From Pyrobaculum sp038879095 (lineage in GTDB: Archaea; Thermoproteota; Thermoprotei; Thermoproteales; Thermoproteaceae), in NCBI GenBank assembly GCA_038879095.1, contig JAVZUI010000001.1, forward strand, positions 54,395-118,394: a stretch of DNA of 64,000 nucleotides, read 5' to 3'. How positions within the stretch are numbered: position 1 is the stretch's first letter; every line of letters starts with the position of its first letter. The translations under genes were made by a program, and so were the position numbers. Shown here in pieces: positions 7,881 to 15,286 of the stretch. The notes beneath the pieces were generated by a model. It saw only the letters and a program-made list of their open reading frames with translations. It was not told the origin of the DNA and made no database searches.

Positions 7881-8741
7881 ATGAGGCGCCTCGGCGTGGG
7901 GCTGGCAGTCTTCTCAGTGACTGCGTGGAGCACCAACTACGTGGTGGGGAGGTTCTTGGCGCTACACGGCGCCGACCCCCTGGCCGTGTCGTTGGCCAGG
8001 TTCGCCGTGGCGACCCCCGTGGTGTTCCTCTTGGCGAAGTTCCCAAGGTACAGAGGACGCGCCGGGGGCCTGTTGCTGGCGGGCATGTTGGGAATCGCCG
8101 CGTTTAACATCGCCCTGTACACCTCGTTAAACTACATGACAGCCGCGACGGCTTCGCTGTTCGTAGTACTGGGGACGCCTCTGACCAACGTCCTAGTCTC
8201 TCTCCTCGAGGGCGTCCCCCTCGGCGCGTCGACCCTCGCCGGAGGCGCCTTATCTCTGGCGGGCGCCTACCTAATACTAGAGCCGTACATCTCTGTGAAA
8301 TCCGCCGCGGGGCCCCTCCTGGCGCTAGCCGCCACCCTCTCGTGGTCTTTGTACACTGCCTACGTCAAGAGGATATACGAGGCCTACACCCCCGCGGCCG
8401 CCTCCGCGTGGATTAGCCTCGCCGGCACCTTGGCCATGGCCCCAGCCGCAGCGGCGGCGCGTTTTGAAACCTTGTGGAACGCAGAGGCGGCCCTCGCCTT
8501 GTTCTACATCGCACTTGTCCCAGGGGCCCTGGCGTACACGGCTTGGAACCTGGCGGTGGAAAAGGCCGGGCCGGGGGCCGCGGCGTCTGTGCTCCCCCTA
8601 ATGCCCGTGATAACTCTTGTGATATCAGCCGCCATCCTAGGGGAGTCCATAACCCCCCAACAAGCCCTAGGCATGGCCCTCGCCATTGCTGGCGTGTACC
8701 TGTCCATGCGCAGAGGACGGCAGACTAAGGCAAGCCGGTGA
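7881..8741 (+). CDS. EamA/DMT-family transporter
   Basis: 286 aa with about ten membrane helices in two repeated halves, each an EamA domain (WSTNYVVGRFLA near the start of the first, LSWSLYTAYVKRIYEAYTP at the start of the second; ILGESITPQQALGMALAIAG near the end is typical). DMT proteins export or import amino acids, nucleotide sugars or small metabolites; the substrate is not evident. Stands alone in its transcription unit. Confidence 0.9.
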   Translation: MRRLGVGLAVFSVTAWSTNYVVGRFLALHGADPLAVSLARFAVATPVVFLLAKFPRYRGRAGGLLLAGMLGIAAFNIALYTSLNYMTAATASLFVVLGTPLTNVLVSLLEGVPLGASTLAGGALSLAGAYLILEPYISVKSAAGPLLALAATLSWSLYTAYVKRIYEAYTPAAASAWISLAGTLAMAPAAAAARFETLWNAEAALALFYIALVPGALAYTAWNLAVEKAGPGAAASVLPLMPVITLVISAAILGESITPQQALGMALAIAGVYLSMRRGRQTKASR

Positions 8742-8802
8742 GGCCCATGCGCCCCGAACCGGCGCTAGGCGCGGAGCCGCGTCTGCGACTCAATGCAAGT
8801 GC

Positions 8803-9275
8803 CTAGTGGCGATCGGCGACCCTCCTTTTTATAAACTCGACGACGTCTGCGACGTTCTTTTCCACCGCCTCGACGCTTAAAAACCTTGCGACGTCGCCGT
8901 CTAGGCCGTTGTGCTGAAACTCATGGAGGTCTAGAGCCTTCTCCACGGCGAGTTCCAGCTCCTTGTCTCCGAGGAGTTGCGCCACTTCTTTCATCCTGGT
9001 TGTGGTCATCGTCGCGATGATCCAGTCGGCGTAGGCTACTCTGCGGCCGCCCCGAGTTCTCTTTACGCCTTGGTATCTTGCGAGCAGTAGGTCTCTACTC
9101 TCGGCGGCCTTGGCCGCCAGGTAGGCCTTTACTGCTTGAAGGCCTTCCCAGCGGCGTTTCTCAACAGGCCGTTTTTTAAAAATCTTAAGGCGAGCTCAGC
9201 CTCGTAAGTCGCCTCAGCCAGCCTGTCCTCTCTATACTTAGACAAGTCTCTCCAAGGCCTCTCCACCTCAAGCAC
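8803..9275 (-). pseudogene. PaREP1-family gene broken by a one-base frameshift
   Basis: The C-terminal part (8803-9009) ends in a PaREP1-like domain with LDLHEFQHNGLDGD. Upstream on the same strand a second frame reads ERPWRDLSKYREDRL, then LRFLKNGLLRNAAGKAF, the family's N-terminal signature, and joins the first frame only if one base is restored near 9136-9145 (GGCCTTCAAGC where the intact copy at 17895 has CTTTCAAGC). Apparent start GTG 9275. Otherwise full length, so the lesion is recent or a sequence error. Function of PaREP1 is unknown. Confidence 0.75.
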
Positions 9276-9318
9276 GTAGGCCTCTGGGCGTTTATTTAAA
9301 AACTTGTCTTAATGTTAC

Positions 9319-10044
9319 GTGGACGTAAAGGCAGTTAAACAAGCCATTAGGGAGGCCGTTTGGAAGGCCATGGAGGAGAAGGACGTCGCCGCGTTCCCCC
9401 GTCCCGTGTTCGGCAGAATTCCAAACTTCAAGGGCGCCGAGGAGGCGTGTAGGAGGCTGGCCTCGTTGGAGGTCTTCCGCAGGGCTCGTGTGGTTAAGAT
9501 AAACCCAGACGCGCCGCAGAGGCCGTGTAGAGAGGCGGCCCTGGCGGGTGGCAAGTTGTTGGTCATGCCGACGCCTAGGATTAGGGAGGGGTTCCTCCTC
9601 CTCGACCCCTCGGCCATCCCCCGGCAGGCATATAGAGAGGCCTCTACCATTGGGGGCGCCTTTAAGTGGGGCAGGCCGGTGAAGCCTTGGGACCTTCCTG
9701 AGGTGGACCTTGTGATTATCGGCTCCGTGGCGGTGAACCCCTCCACCGGCAGGAGGCTGGGCAAGTCGCACGGCTACGCCGAGTTGGAGTGGGGGATGCT
9801 CTCGGCGCTGGGAAAGGTGGGGGAGGAAACCCCCGTGGCCACTACTGTGCACGACCTCCAGCTGGTGGACGGCGAGGTGCCGAGAGAGCCCTTCGACCTG
9901 CCTGTGGACATCGTGGCGACGCCCACGAGAGTTGTCTATGTCAAGCGCCGCGACGCCAAGCCGCGGGGCATATTCTGGGAGTACGTCACAGAGGAGATGC
10001 TGCGGGAGATACCGCTACTAGCAGAGCTGAGGCAACGGATATAA
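9319..10044 (+). CDS. 5-formyltetrahydrofolate cyclo-ligase-like protein
   Basis: 241 aa from GTG 9319. The MTHFS-type motif GRRLGKSHGYAELEWGML lies at about 145-162, matching G-R-x-x-G-K-G-x-G-x-x-D-x-E of the family, with Arg-rich N-terminal helix AVWKAMEEKDVAAFPRP. The enzyme converts 5-formyl-THF to methenyl-THF with ATP; archaeal versions often act on modified folates or have unknown substrates. Glycine of the GKG is Ser here, and Asp is Leu, so activity may differ. Followed by the CoA-binding protein at 10065. Confidence 0.75.
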   Translation: MDVKAVKQAIREAVWKAMEEKDVAAFPRPVFGRIPNFKGAEEACRRLASLEVFRRARVVKINPDAPQRPCREAALAGGKLLVMPTPRIREGFLLLDPSAIPRQAYREASTIGGAFKWGRPVKPWDLPEVDLVIIGSVAVNPSTGRRLGKSHGYAELEWGMLSALGKVGEETPVATTVHDLQLVDGEVPREPFDLPVDIVATPTRVVYVKRRDAKPRGIFWEYVTEEMLREIPLLAELRQRI

Positions 10045-10064
10045 GGTATAAACGCGTGTTGACC

Positions 10065-10484
10065 ATGGACCCGTACACTGTGTTGACGAGGTTTAGGAGG
10101 ATTGCCGTGGTGGGGGCGTCTAGGGACCCATCTAAGTGGGCCCACATAGTGCCGAAGTACCTCATGGAAAACGGCTACGAAATTACGCCGGTTAACCCCA
10201 CGGCGGCCGAGGTGCTGGGCGTAAAGGCGTACCCAAGCCTCCTCTCCATCCCGCACGAGGTGGAGGTGGTGCAGGTCTTTAGGCCCAGCGAGGAGGTTCC
10301 GAGGATTGTGGAAGAGGTGTTAGAGAGGCGGAGGACTAGGGGCGATGTCAAGGTGGTGTGGCTTCAGCTTGGGATAAGGGCGCCGCCTGAGGCAAAGAAG
10401 AGGCTGGAGGAGGCTGGCATCGGCTTAATAGAAGACATGTGTATGATGGTGACTCATAAGTCCTTAGTGGCCCGTCTTCGCTAG
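10065..10484 (+). CDS. CoA-binding domain protein (YccU type)
   Basis: 139 aa. N-terminal Rossmann motif IAVVGASRDPSKWAHIVPKY, then GYEITPVNPT and KAYPSLLSIP, the classic single-domain CoA-binding protein pattern related to the N-terminus of succinyl-CoA synthetase alpha; MCMMVTHK near the end is usual. Probably binds CoA or a similar nucleotide; the role is unknown. ATG 10065 follows the upstream gene by 20 bases. Its 3' end overlaps the convergent gene by 21 bases. Confidence 0.88.
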   Translation: MDPYTVLTRFRRIAVVGASRDPSKWAHIVPKYLMENGYEITPVNPTAAEVLGVKAYPSLLSIPHEVEVVQVFRPSEEVPRIVEEVLERRRTRGDVKVVWLQLGIRAPPEAKKRLEEAGIGLIEDMCMMVTHKSLVARLR

Positions 10485-11105
10485 GCTTCTCAACGCTGGG
10501 GCTGGGGCCACCACTGTGACGTACGCCGGCTTCTTCGCCGTGGCTAAGTAGGCGTCTAGCGCCACGTCCACGGGGCCTCCCAACCTAACGTAATAGATAA
10601 AGTCTGCGGTTTTAAACACAGCAAGGGCCGCTTGTTTAAACTCCTCAGACCTCCCAGGCGGCGTCACCACCTCTACATGCCACCTGCCGCCGGCCTTCGC
10701 CACACGGATTGCCCGTCCCCCCAACGCGCCGGGCTTCTCCGCAAGTTCGAAAAAAGCGGCGCAGTAGGCGCATTTAGACGCATACGCCGCAACGGCGGCG
10801 TAGAAAGACGGCACTAACTCTTTCCATAAGCCGCGTTTTTTAAAGCCGCGAAAGAGGTCTAGGCCGTCTAGCGACACCGAGCCGTGTGGAGAAAATATGT
10901 AGCGCCTCGGCGGGCCCCACGCCACGTAGACTTCGAACACCTCCCCCACCTTCGCCGGCCTTCTCTCTGCGTACACCCCTCCTTCTTTTTTCACAAGGTA
11001 CGCCCCGGCGCACCTCTCTTTGACGTATATGGGGACGCCTCCTATAAGCTTGACGCACCCCGAGGGCAGAGGCAAAGACGAGTACCGCTCTGTTAATATG
11101 TACAC
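10464..11105 (-). CDS. Hypothetical protein
   Basis: 213 aa, soluble, rich in aromatic and basic residues. A KCAYCAAFFELAE stretch near residue 112 holds a CxxC that might bind metal; no catalytic motif is recognised. A TATA-like TTATTTAAGC lies about 25 bases upstream (near 11124-11133 on the plus strand). It overlaps the convergent CoA-binding gene. Confidence 0.6.
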   Translation of the reverse strand: MYILTERYSSLPLPSGCVKLIGGVPIYVKERCAGAYLVKKEGGVYAERRPAKVGEVFEVYVAWGPPRRYIFSPHGSVSLDGLDLFRGFKKRGLWKELVPSFYAAVAAYASKCAYCAAFFELAEKPGALGGRAIRVAKAGGRWHVEVVTPPGRSEEFKQAALAVFKTADFIYYVRLGGPVDVALDAYLATAKKPAYVTVVAPAPALRSLAKTGH

Positions 11106-11185
11106 GTCTCCACCCCCGCCGGCTTAAATAAACTCGGCGTTTAAGTTGAGAGAAAAGACTTTATACACACACCCCCTTACCACTG

Positions 11186-11500
11186 ATGTACTCTAGCGTA
11201 AACGCCGAGAGGGAGGCCGTGATTGAGGCGGCTCTAGGCTCGCCTACTCGTATAAGGATAATTATAGTCTTGTACAAACACGGCGAGATGGGGCTGTCGG
11301 ACCTCGCCAAGCGGGTGGGCGCCTCGTCGGCTGTGGTAAACACCCAGCTTAAAACACTCCTCGAGTACGGGGTGGTGACTGTAAAGAGAGTTGGCAGAAT
11401 GCCTTTGTACAAGCTTTCAGATGTGCCGGAGATCCGGCGCCTCGCGGAGGCCTTGGCTAAGGCAGACCTCCTGCTCACCGCCGAGCCGACGCGGGGATAA
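11186..11500 (+). CDS. ArsR/MarR-like winged-helix transcription regulator
   Basis: 104 aa. Residues 18-80 form a winged helix: SPTRIRIIIVLYKHGEMGLS, then DLAKRVGASSAVVNTQLKTL as recognition helix and YGVVTVKRVGRMPLYKLSD as the wing. No metal-sensing cysteines. TATA-like CTTTATACAC at 11158-11167 gives a leaderless ATG 11186. Convergent and overlapping with the MFS gene by 26 bases, so it is a weak candidate for its regulator. Confidence 0.85.
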   Translation: MYSSVNAEREAVIEAALGSPTRIRIIIVLYKHGEMGLSDLAKRVGASSAVVNTQLKTLLEYGVVTVKRVGRMPLYKLSDVPEIRRLAEALAKADLLLTAEPTRG

Positions 11501-12569
11501 ACGCCGCAGTCGCCGCCATGAAGGCGAGGGCCGCGGCAAAGGGGGCGGTGGGGCCGGCGTGTTGGTATAAATAGCCGCCGAGGGCAGGGCCTATTATCCT
11601 CCCCAGCGAGCCCGACGACTGCAGGGCCCCAAAACTAAGCCCAAGGGCTCCCCTAGTCCTAGAGGCTATGGAGAAGATGAAAGAAGATGCCACCACCTGC
11701 CCCAGGCTGGCCGCCGCGACGCCTAGGTACACCACCGCAGGGCCGTAGGAGTAGAAGTAGAGAGAGGCCAGTCCCACAGTTGTGATCAACAGCCCCGTGA
11801 GCACCCCCCGGGCCGCGGAGGCGGAGGCCTCTAGCTTCCTCACGGCGGGTTGCGCCGCGCCTGCCGCGACCCCCGCGGCGGCAAGCATCAGCCCAATCTG
11901 CGCCGGCGTTAGGCCGGCGGCGAAGGCTGCGAAGTACGAGACCAAGCCCTCGAACATAGAAAAGCCGGCGTTGAACAAGAGGACGGGTAGCGTCAAGAGG
12001 CCGATTTTCCACTCCACCTTAAGCTCCCCCGCGTGCTTCAAGTTGGGCAGTCTAGTCACGGTGGCAGCCGCGGCGGCCGAAAGCAAAGCCGCGGCTAGGA
12101 AGGGGAGGCGGGGGCTTACGACGGAGAGGGCTCCCCCTATGGCGGGCCCCACGACGAACCCTAAGCCGAAGGCGGCGCCGAAGAGAGCCATCGAAGAGGC
12201 ACGCCTCTCCGGAGGGGCAAGCTCAGCCATCAGCGTCTGCAACGCCGGCAGGGTGCCGCCTCCGACGCCCGAGACGGCTCTGCCGATTAACAAAACTGAC
12301 GCCGAGTGAGCTGTGTACGCAATTAGCTGGCCCGCGGCGGCTAGGAGAAGCCCCGCCGAGGCCACAGCCGCCCTCCCCAGCTTGTCAGACAAGTAGCCCC
12401 ACAGCGGCGCGGTTAAGAACTGCATGAGAGCGAAGGTGGAGACCAAGACCCCCTGCAACGCGGCGTCGCCGCCGACTTCTCTCACTAGGTAGGGGATTGA
12501 GGGGATGACTGCGCCGAAGCCTATCATGTGTATGGCGACTGCGGCGAACAAGACTGCCCACCTATTCAT
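11475..12569 (-). CDS. MFS transporter, drug-export type
   Basis: 364 aa with about 12 short hydrophobic helices. The MFS motif between helices 2 and 3 is clear (APLWGYLSDKLGRAAVASAG), and GRAVSGVGGGTLPALQTLMA with ERRASSMALFGAAFGLGFVV matches DHA1 exporters. Substrate unknown. It starts within the end of a small gene (12566-12805) by ATGA overlap. Confidence 0.88.
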   Translation of the reverse strand: MNRWAVLFAAVAIHMIGFGAVIPSIPYLVREVGGDAALQGVLVSTFALMQFLTAPLWGYLSDKLGRAAVASAGLLLAAAGQLIAYTAHSASVLLIGRAVSGVGGGTLPALQTLMAELAPPERRASSMALFGAAFGLGFVVGPAIGGALSVVSPRLPFLAAALLSAAAAATVTRLPNLKHAGELKVEWKIGLLTLPVLLFNAGFSMFEGLVSYFAAFAAGLTPAQIGLMLAAAGVAAGAAQPAVRKLEASASAARGVLTGLLITTVGLASLYFYSYGPAVVYLGVAAASLGQVVASSFIFSIASRTRGALGLSFGALQSSGSLGRIIGPALGGYLYQHAGPTAPFAAALAFMAATAAFIPASARR

Positions 12570-12805
12570 AGCCGGTTGCAGTTTTCATTTTTTAAACATG
12601 CGCTGAGGATTAGCTCAAGGAGGACTCCCTCGTTGTCTGGAAGTCCTCTGTATACGCGGCCGCATAAGTTCAGATAGACGTCTTCGCAGTGCGAATACCG
12701 CGCCTCTATCCTAACCCCAAGCTCCGCAAGGGCTGGCTCTATATATGCGAGCCAGTTTTTCAAAGTCCAAAGGTAGTAGTCCGGGGCGCAGAACTCCGCC
12801 GACAC
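12566..12805 (-). CDS. Small hypothetical protein coupled to the MFS gene
   Basis: 79 aa with four or five cysteines (HCEDVYLNLC; SACLKNENC). No known domain. It precedes the MFS gene with ATGA overlap and is divergent from the MNT gene at 12820, only 14 bases away, so both starts share one promoter region. Real but unassigned. Confidence 0.55.
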   Translation of the reverse strand: MSAEFCAPDYYLWTLKNWLAYIEPALAELGVRIEARYSHCEDVYLNLCGRVYRGLPDNEGVLLELILSACLKNENCNRL

Positions 12806-12819
12806 CGCTATACACTACA

Positions 12820-13236
12820 ATGTTTATAAAAATACGTCCACTGAAGTGGGTGGTCGAGCTGGGCCAAGCGCTGGAGGCCCTCAAGTCCGTGCCGTGGGGG
12901 AGGTACGTAAAATTCGCCTTTCTAACCGGCTCACTGGCGGAAAGAGGCCGTGGCAACGACGTCGACGTGGTGGTGTCTAAAATAAGCCTTGAGGACTACG
13001 GCGAGTTGTTGTACCAAATAACCTACGCCCTTGGCCTTGACGAAGACCACGTAGACCTCGTGCCGGTAGACGATAACACGCCGTGCGTCTTCGTAGTCGA
13101 CGCCTTGAGCAAGTCGGTGCCGCTATACGTGGCGGACTGGGACGAGGTGTTTAGAATCTTTAACATCTGTCAAGACTTTTTAATAGACGCAAAAAAGCTG
13201 GACCTCTACCACACGGCGGCCAGGGCAGTGTTATGA
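12820..13236 (+). CDS. MNT-type nucleotidyltransferase (MntA-like antitoxin)
   Basis: 138 aa from ATG 12820. The motif FLTGSLAERGRGNDVDVVV at about 38-56 supplies the GS and DxD of the minimal nucleotidyltransferase fold, and HVDLVPVD later gives the third acidic position. Paired by ATGA overlap with a DUF86/HepT-type HEPN gene that is broken. In characterised HepT/MntA systems MntA AMPylates HepT next to its RNase site. The antitoxin here is intact although its partner is not. Confidence 0.82.
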   Translation: MFIKIRPLKWVVELGQALEALKSVPWGRYVKFAFLTGSLAERGRGNDVDVVVSKISLEDYGELLYQITYALGLDEDHVDLVPVDDNTPCVFVVDALSKSVPLYVADWDEVFRIFNICQDFLIDAKKLDLYHTAARAVL

Positions 13237-13622
13237 AAATAAGGGCACTTGCCGAGTATAACATAATAACTAAAAACATCGACTTGGAGGTAGAAAGGGG
13301 TACTACCTCTCCCAATTCGGCGACTACATGAAGTTTGCCCACGCCCCCCACTTACAGGCGCAAGCTTTGATAGACTTGTTCCAGAGGACGGCGGCGTTGT
13401 TGGGAGACCCGCCTAGAAGCTATGCAGAGGCTGGCTATGCGTTGGCCCGTAGAGGAGTCATCACAGAAGAGGCCAAGTTATACAAGTCGGTGGTGGGGTT
13501 TGCTGGCACACGGCTACTTAAGCGTGGAGATAGGCGTGGTGGAGGCGATTTTAAGACAGCGGCTATATCGGCGTGTGGCAGAGCTGGCGGTGAAAGTCGC
13601 TGATAAGGTGGGGGACCCGTGA
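13233..13622 (+). pseudogene. HepT/DUF86 HEPN toxin gene, broken twice
   Basis: Reads in three frames: MKIRALAEYNIITKNIDLEV from 13233, then after a G-run at 13297-13300 that seems one G short, YYLSQFGDYMKFAHAP…, then after about 13500 the frame of LAHGYLSVEIGVVEAILRQR to TGA 13622. At the second lesion GF is followed by LAHGY, where the family has GFRNxLxHGY; an eight-base deletion restores both frame and the missing RNx. The loss removes the Arg of the Rx4H RNase site. ATGA overlap with mntA-like upstream and 4-base overlap with the methyltransferase downstream. Confidence 0.82.
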
Positions 13623-14242
13623 AGGCCTTGTTTGACCTATACGCAGAACGCTACGACAAGTGGTATGCGCAACACGTCGCGCTGTACGCTTCTGAACTCG
13701 CGGCGGTGAGGTCGGTGAGTTGCGAGGGGGGCGTGGAGGTGGGGGTGGGGACTGGCAAGTTCGCAGGTCCCCTCGGCTTAAGAGCGGGGGTTGACCCCAG
13801 CGTTGGGATGCTTAAGCTCGCCCCCCGTGAATTGGACCTGGCGGCCGGGGTGGGGGAGCGCCTCCCGTTTAGAGACGGGGCGTTCCCCTGCTCTCTTCTT
13901 GTGGTCACGTTGTGTTTTGTGGAAGACCCCGTGGCCGTATTGCGGGAGTCTGCGAGAGTTGCGGAGAGGGTCGTGGCGTGTATTGTGCCGAGGGAGTCGC
14001 CGTGGGGGAGGCGGTACGTGGAGGAGGGCGCCAGGGGGCACGTGTTCTACTCAAAGGCGAGGTTCTACACAGTGGCCGAGGTCGTGGCGATGGCGGCCTC
14101 CGCCGGCTTGACGCCGGCTAGGGCGGTGGCGACGCTTTCGTACGGGCCCGACGGAGGTGAGAGGTACGAGGAGCCGAGGGACGTCTCCTTGGAGGAGGCC
14201 GAGCGCTTCGGCTTCGTCTGCGTAGAGTTCAAAAAGAGTTGA
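13619..14242 (+). CDS. Class I SAM-dependent methyltransferase
   Basis: 207 aa from GTG 13619. Motif I GVEVGVGTGKFAGPLGLRAG (about 37-56), the acidic post-I GVDPSVGMLKLA, and motif post-beta4 LLVVTLCFVEDPVAVLRESA match the Methyltransf_11 family (ubiquinone/menaquinone-type small-molecule enzymes). Substrate is not predictable. Overlaps the end of the hepT remnant. Confidence 0.88.
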   Translation: MKALFDLYAERYDKWYAQHVALYASELAAVRSVSCEGGVEVGVGTGKFAGPLGLRAGVDPSVGMLKLAPRELDLAAGVGERLPFRDGAFPCSLLVVTLCFVEDPVAVLRESARVAERVVACIVPRESPWGRRYVEEGARGHVFYSKARFYTVAEVVAMAASAGLTPARAVATLSYGPDGGERYEEPRDVSLEEAERFGFVCVEFKKS

Positions 14243-14254
14243 GTTTAGACGCAC

Positions 14255-14788
14255 ATGTACGTGGCTGTGGCTTCGAAAAACCCCAACAAGGTGAGGGCAG
14301 TGGAGAAGGCGTACAAGCTGTTGGGCTTCCCAGCGAGGGTGGTGCCTGTGGAGAGGCCGGCGGGAATTCCGCAACAGCCCCTGGGCCTCGGCCAGGTGGT
14401 GGGCGGGGCCTTGGCCAGGGCTAGGGCGGCGCTGGAGGCCTTCGACGCGGCGGAGCACGGAGTGGGCATTGAGGCGGGGGCGGTGGAGGTCGCCGGCTCC
14501 TACCTAGACGTCACCGTGGCGGCGGTGGCGGACAAATCCGGCGTGGTCACAGTAGGCCTCGGCCCCGGTTTCCAAATCCCCACGGCTTTTCTCCACGGCG
14601 TGTTGGGGGGGAGGGAGCTGGGGGAGCTGGCAGAGCGCCACTTCCTAAGGCCGTCCATTGGGTACAGAGAGGGCCTCATAGGGGCATTGACCAGGAGGAG
14701 GGTGACCCGCTTCGACTTAAACCTAGCCGCCGTGTTGATGGCCCTCGTGCCCAGGCTCCCCTACAACGCCTCTGCCTACAAAGGCTAG
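14255..14788 (+). CDS. Inosine/xanthosine triphosphatase (YjjX/DUF84 family)
   Basis: 177 aa. Starts with the family signature VAVASKNPNKVRAVEKAYK and continues with PQQPLGLGQVVGGALARAR and GVGIEAGAVE, all typical of the non-canonical NTP phosphatases related to MJ0226/YjjX. Hydrolyses ITP/XTP to keep deaminated purines out of nucleic acids. Cytoplasmic, Mg-dependent. Twelve bases after the methyltransferase, so likely the same transcript. Confidence 0.9.
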   Translation: MYVAVASKNPNKVRAVEKAYKLLGFPARVVPVERPAGIPQQPLGLGQVVGGALARARAALEAFDAAEHGVGIEAGAVEVAGSYLDVTVAAVADKSGVVTVGLGPGFQIPTAFLHGVLGGRELGELAERHFLRPSIGYREGLIGALTRRRVTRFDLNLAAVLMALVPRLPYNASAYKG

Positions 14789-14894
14789 GGCTCAGAGGCG
14801 CCTCTGCACGGGGGCCTCTAGGAGGCTGAGGGCTCCCGCAGACCTGCAGATAGGCGTCGTAGAAAAGGGCTGCTCCGTGTTTAAAGCGGGGGAA

Positions 14895-14905
14895 AAATTT
14901 AAAAA
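14895..14905 (+). promoter_or_regulatory. TATA box of the initiator tRNA gene
   Basis: AAATTTAAAAA centred 27 bases upstream of tRNA position 1. The 106 bases before it, after the phosphatase gene, hold a perfect 14-base palindrome (CAGAGGCGCCTCTG, 14790-14803) and no supported gene. Confidence 0.6.
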
Positions 14906-14926
14906 CCGGCTTTCAAAATACGCTTG

Positions 14927-15024
14927 AGCGGGGTAGGCCAGCCTGGTAGGCCGCGGGGCTCATAAGGGGGGCAACCCCCTGCGAGACCCCGAGGTCCCCG
15001 GTTCAAATCCGGGCCCCGCTACCA
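14927..15024 (+). tRNA. Initiator tRNA-Met (CAT) with a 21-base intron
   Basis: A1:U72 pair with acceptor AGCGGGG/CCCCGCT, D arm GGCC/GGCC, anticodon stem CGGGG/CCCCG, loop CTCATA-A, T arm CCCGG-TTCAAAT-CCGGG, discriminator A and an encoded CCA (15022-15024). The A1:U72 pair and the three G:C pairs (29-31:39-41) of the anticodon stem mark it as the initiator, not elongator Met or Ile2. A 21-base intron sits at the canonical 37/38 site. Confidence 0.95.
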
Positions 15025-15286
15025 CGCCGAGTTTAACCAAGGCCTCTGCCTTGACGCATCTTTTCAACTCCTCTAGGCCGACCTCGTGCCCGCGGTTTTT
15101 AAGCCAGCCTCTAAGCATTTGGAATAGGAGCTCGGCGTTGTGAGGCCCCAGGGCTTGTAGCAAGGCATCGTATAAAGACGTTGCCCTGTTTTGTATTTGC
15201 AAGGTGCGGAATTTTATCAATGCTTTTACAGACGGAGGCAGAGACGAGAGGAACTGCTCAACGGCTTGGGATGGTGGGCAGTTCAT
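14960..15286 (-). CDS. Small helical hypothetical protein, 3' end antisense to the tRNA
   Basis: 108 aa. The first about 85 residues look like a real helical protein and the start couples by ATGA to the KaiC-like gene upstream. The last about 20 (GPGFEPGTSGS…) are the translation of the tRNA complement, a frequent artefact, but no stop occurs before it, so either the frame truly ends inside the tRNA or a stop has been lost. Unknown function. Confidence 0.5.
   Translation of the reverse strand: MNCPPSQAVEQFLSSLPPSVKALIKFRTLQIQNRATSLYDALLQALGPHNAELLFQMLRGWLKNRGHEVGLEELKRCVKAEALVKLGVVAGPGFEPGTSGSRRGLPPL
14965..14985 (+). other. tRNA-iMet intron
   Basis: Follows position 37 and precedes A38. 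It can form its own hairpin (GGGGG-GCAA-CCCCC) and is placed so the exon/intron junctions give a bulge-helix-bulge for the archaeal splicing endonuclease. Exact boundaries can shift by one base because A flanks both sides. Confidence 0.85.

Noticed and set aside
7795..8046. In-frame upstream extension of the CC1-type gene
   Set aside because: Would overlap the promoter and the divergent transporter; TATA spacing supports the ATG at 7794.
14790..14803. Perfect 14-base palindrome CAGAGGCGCCTCTG
   Set aside because: Single copy, no T-run after it and no partner site; could be an operator, but no evidence ties it to a gene.
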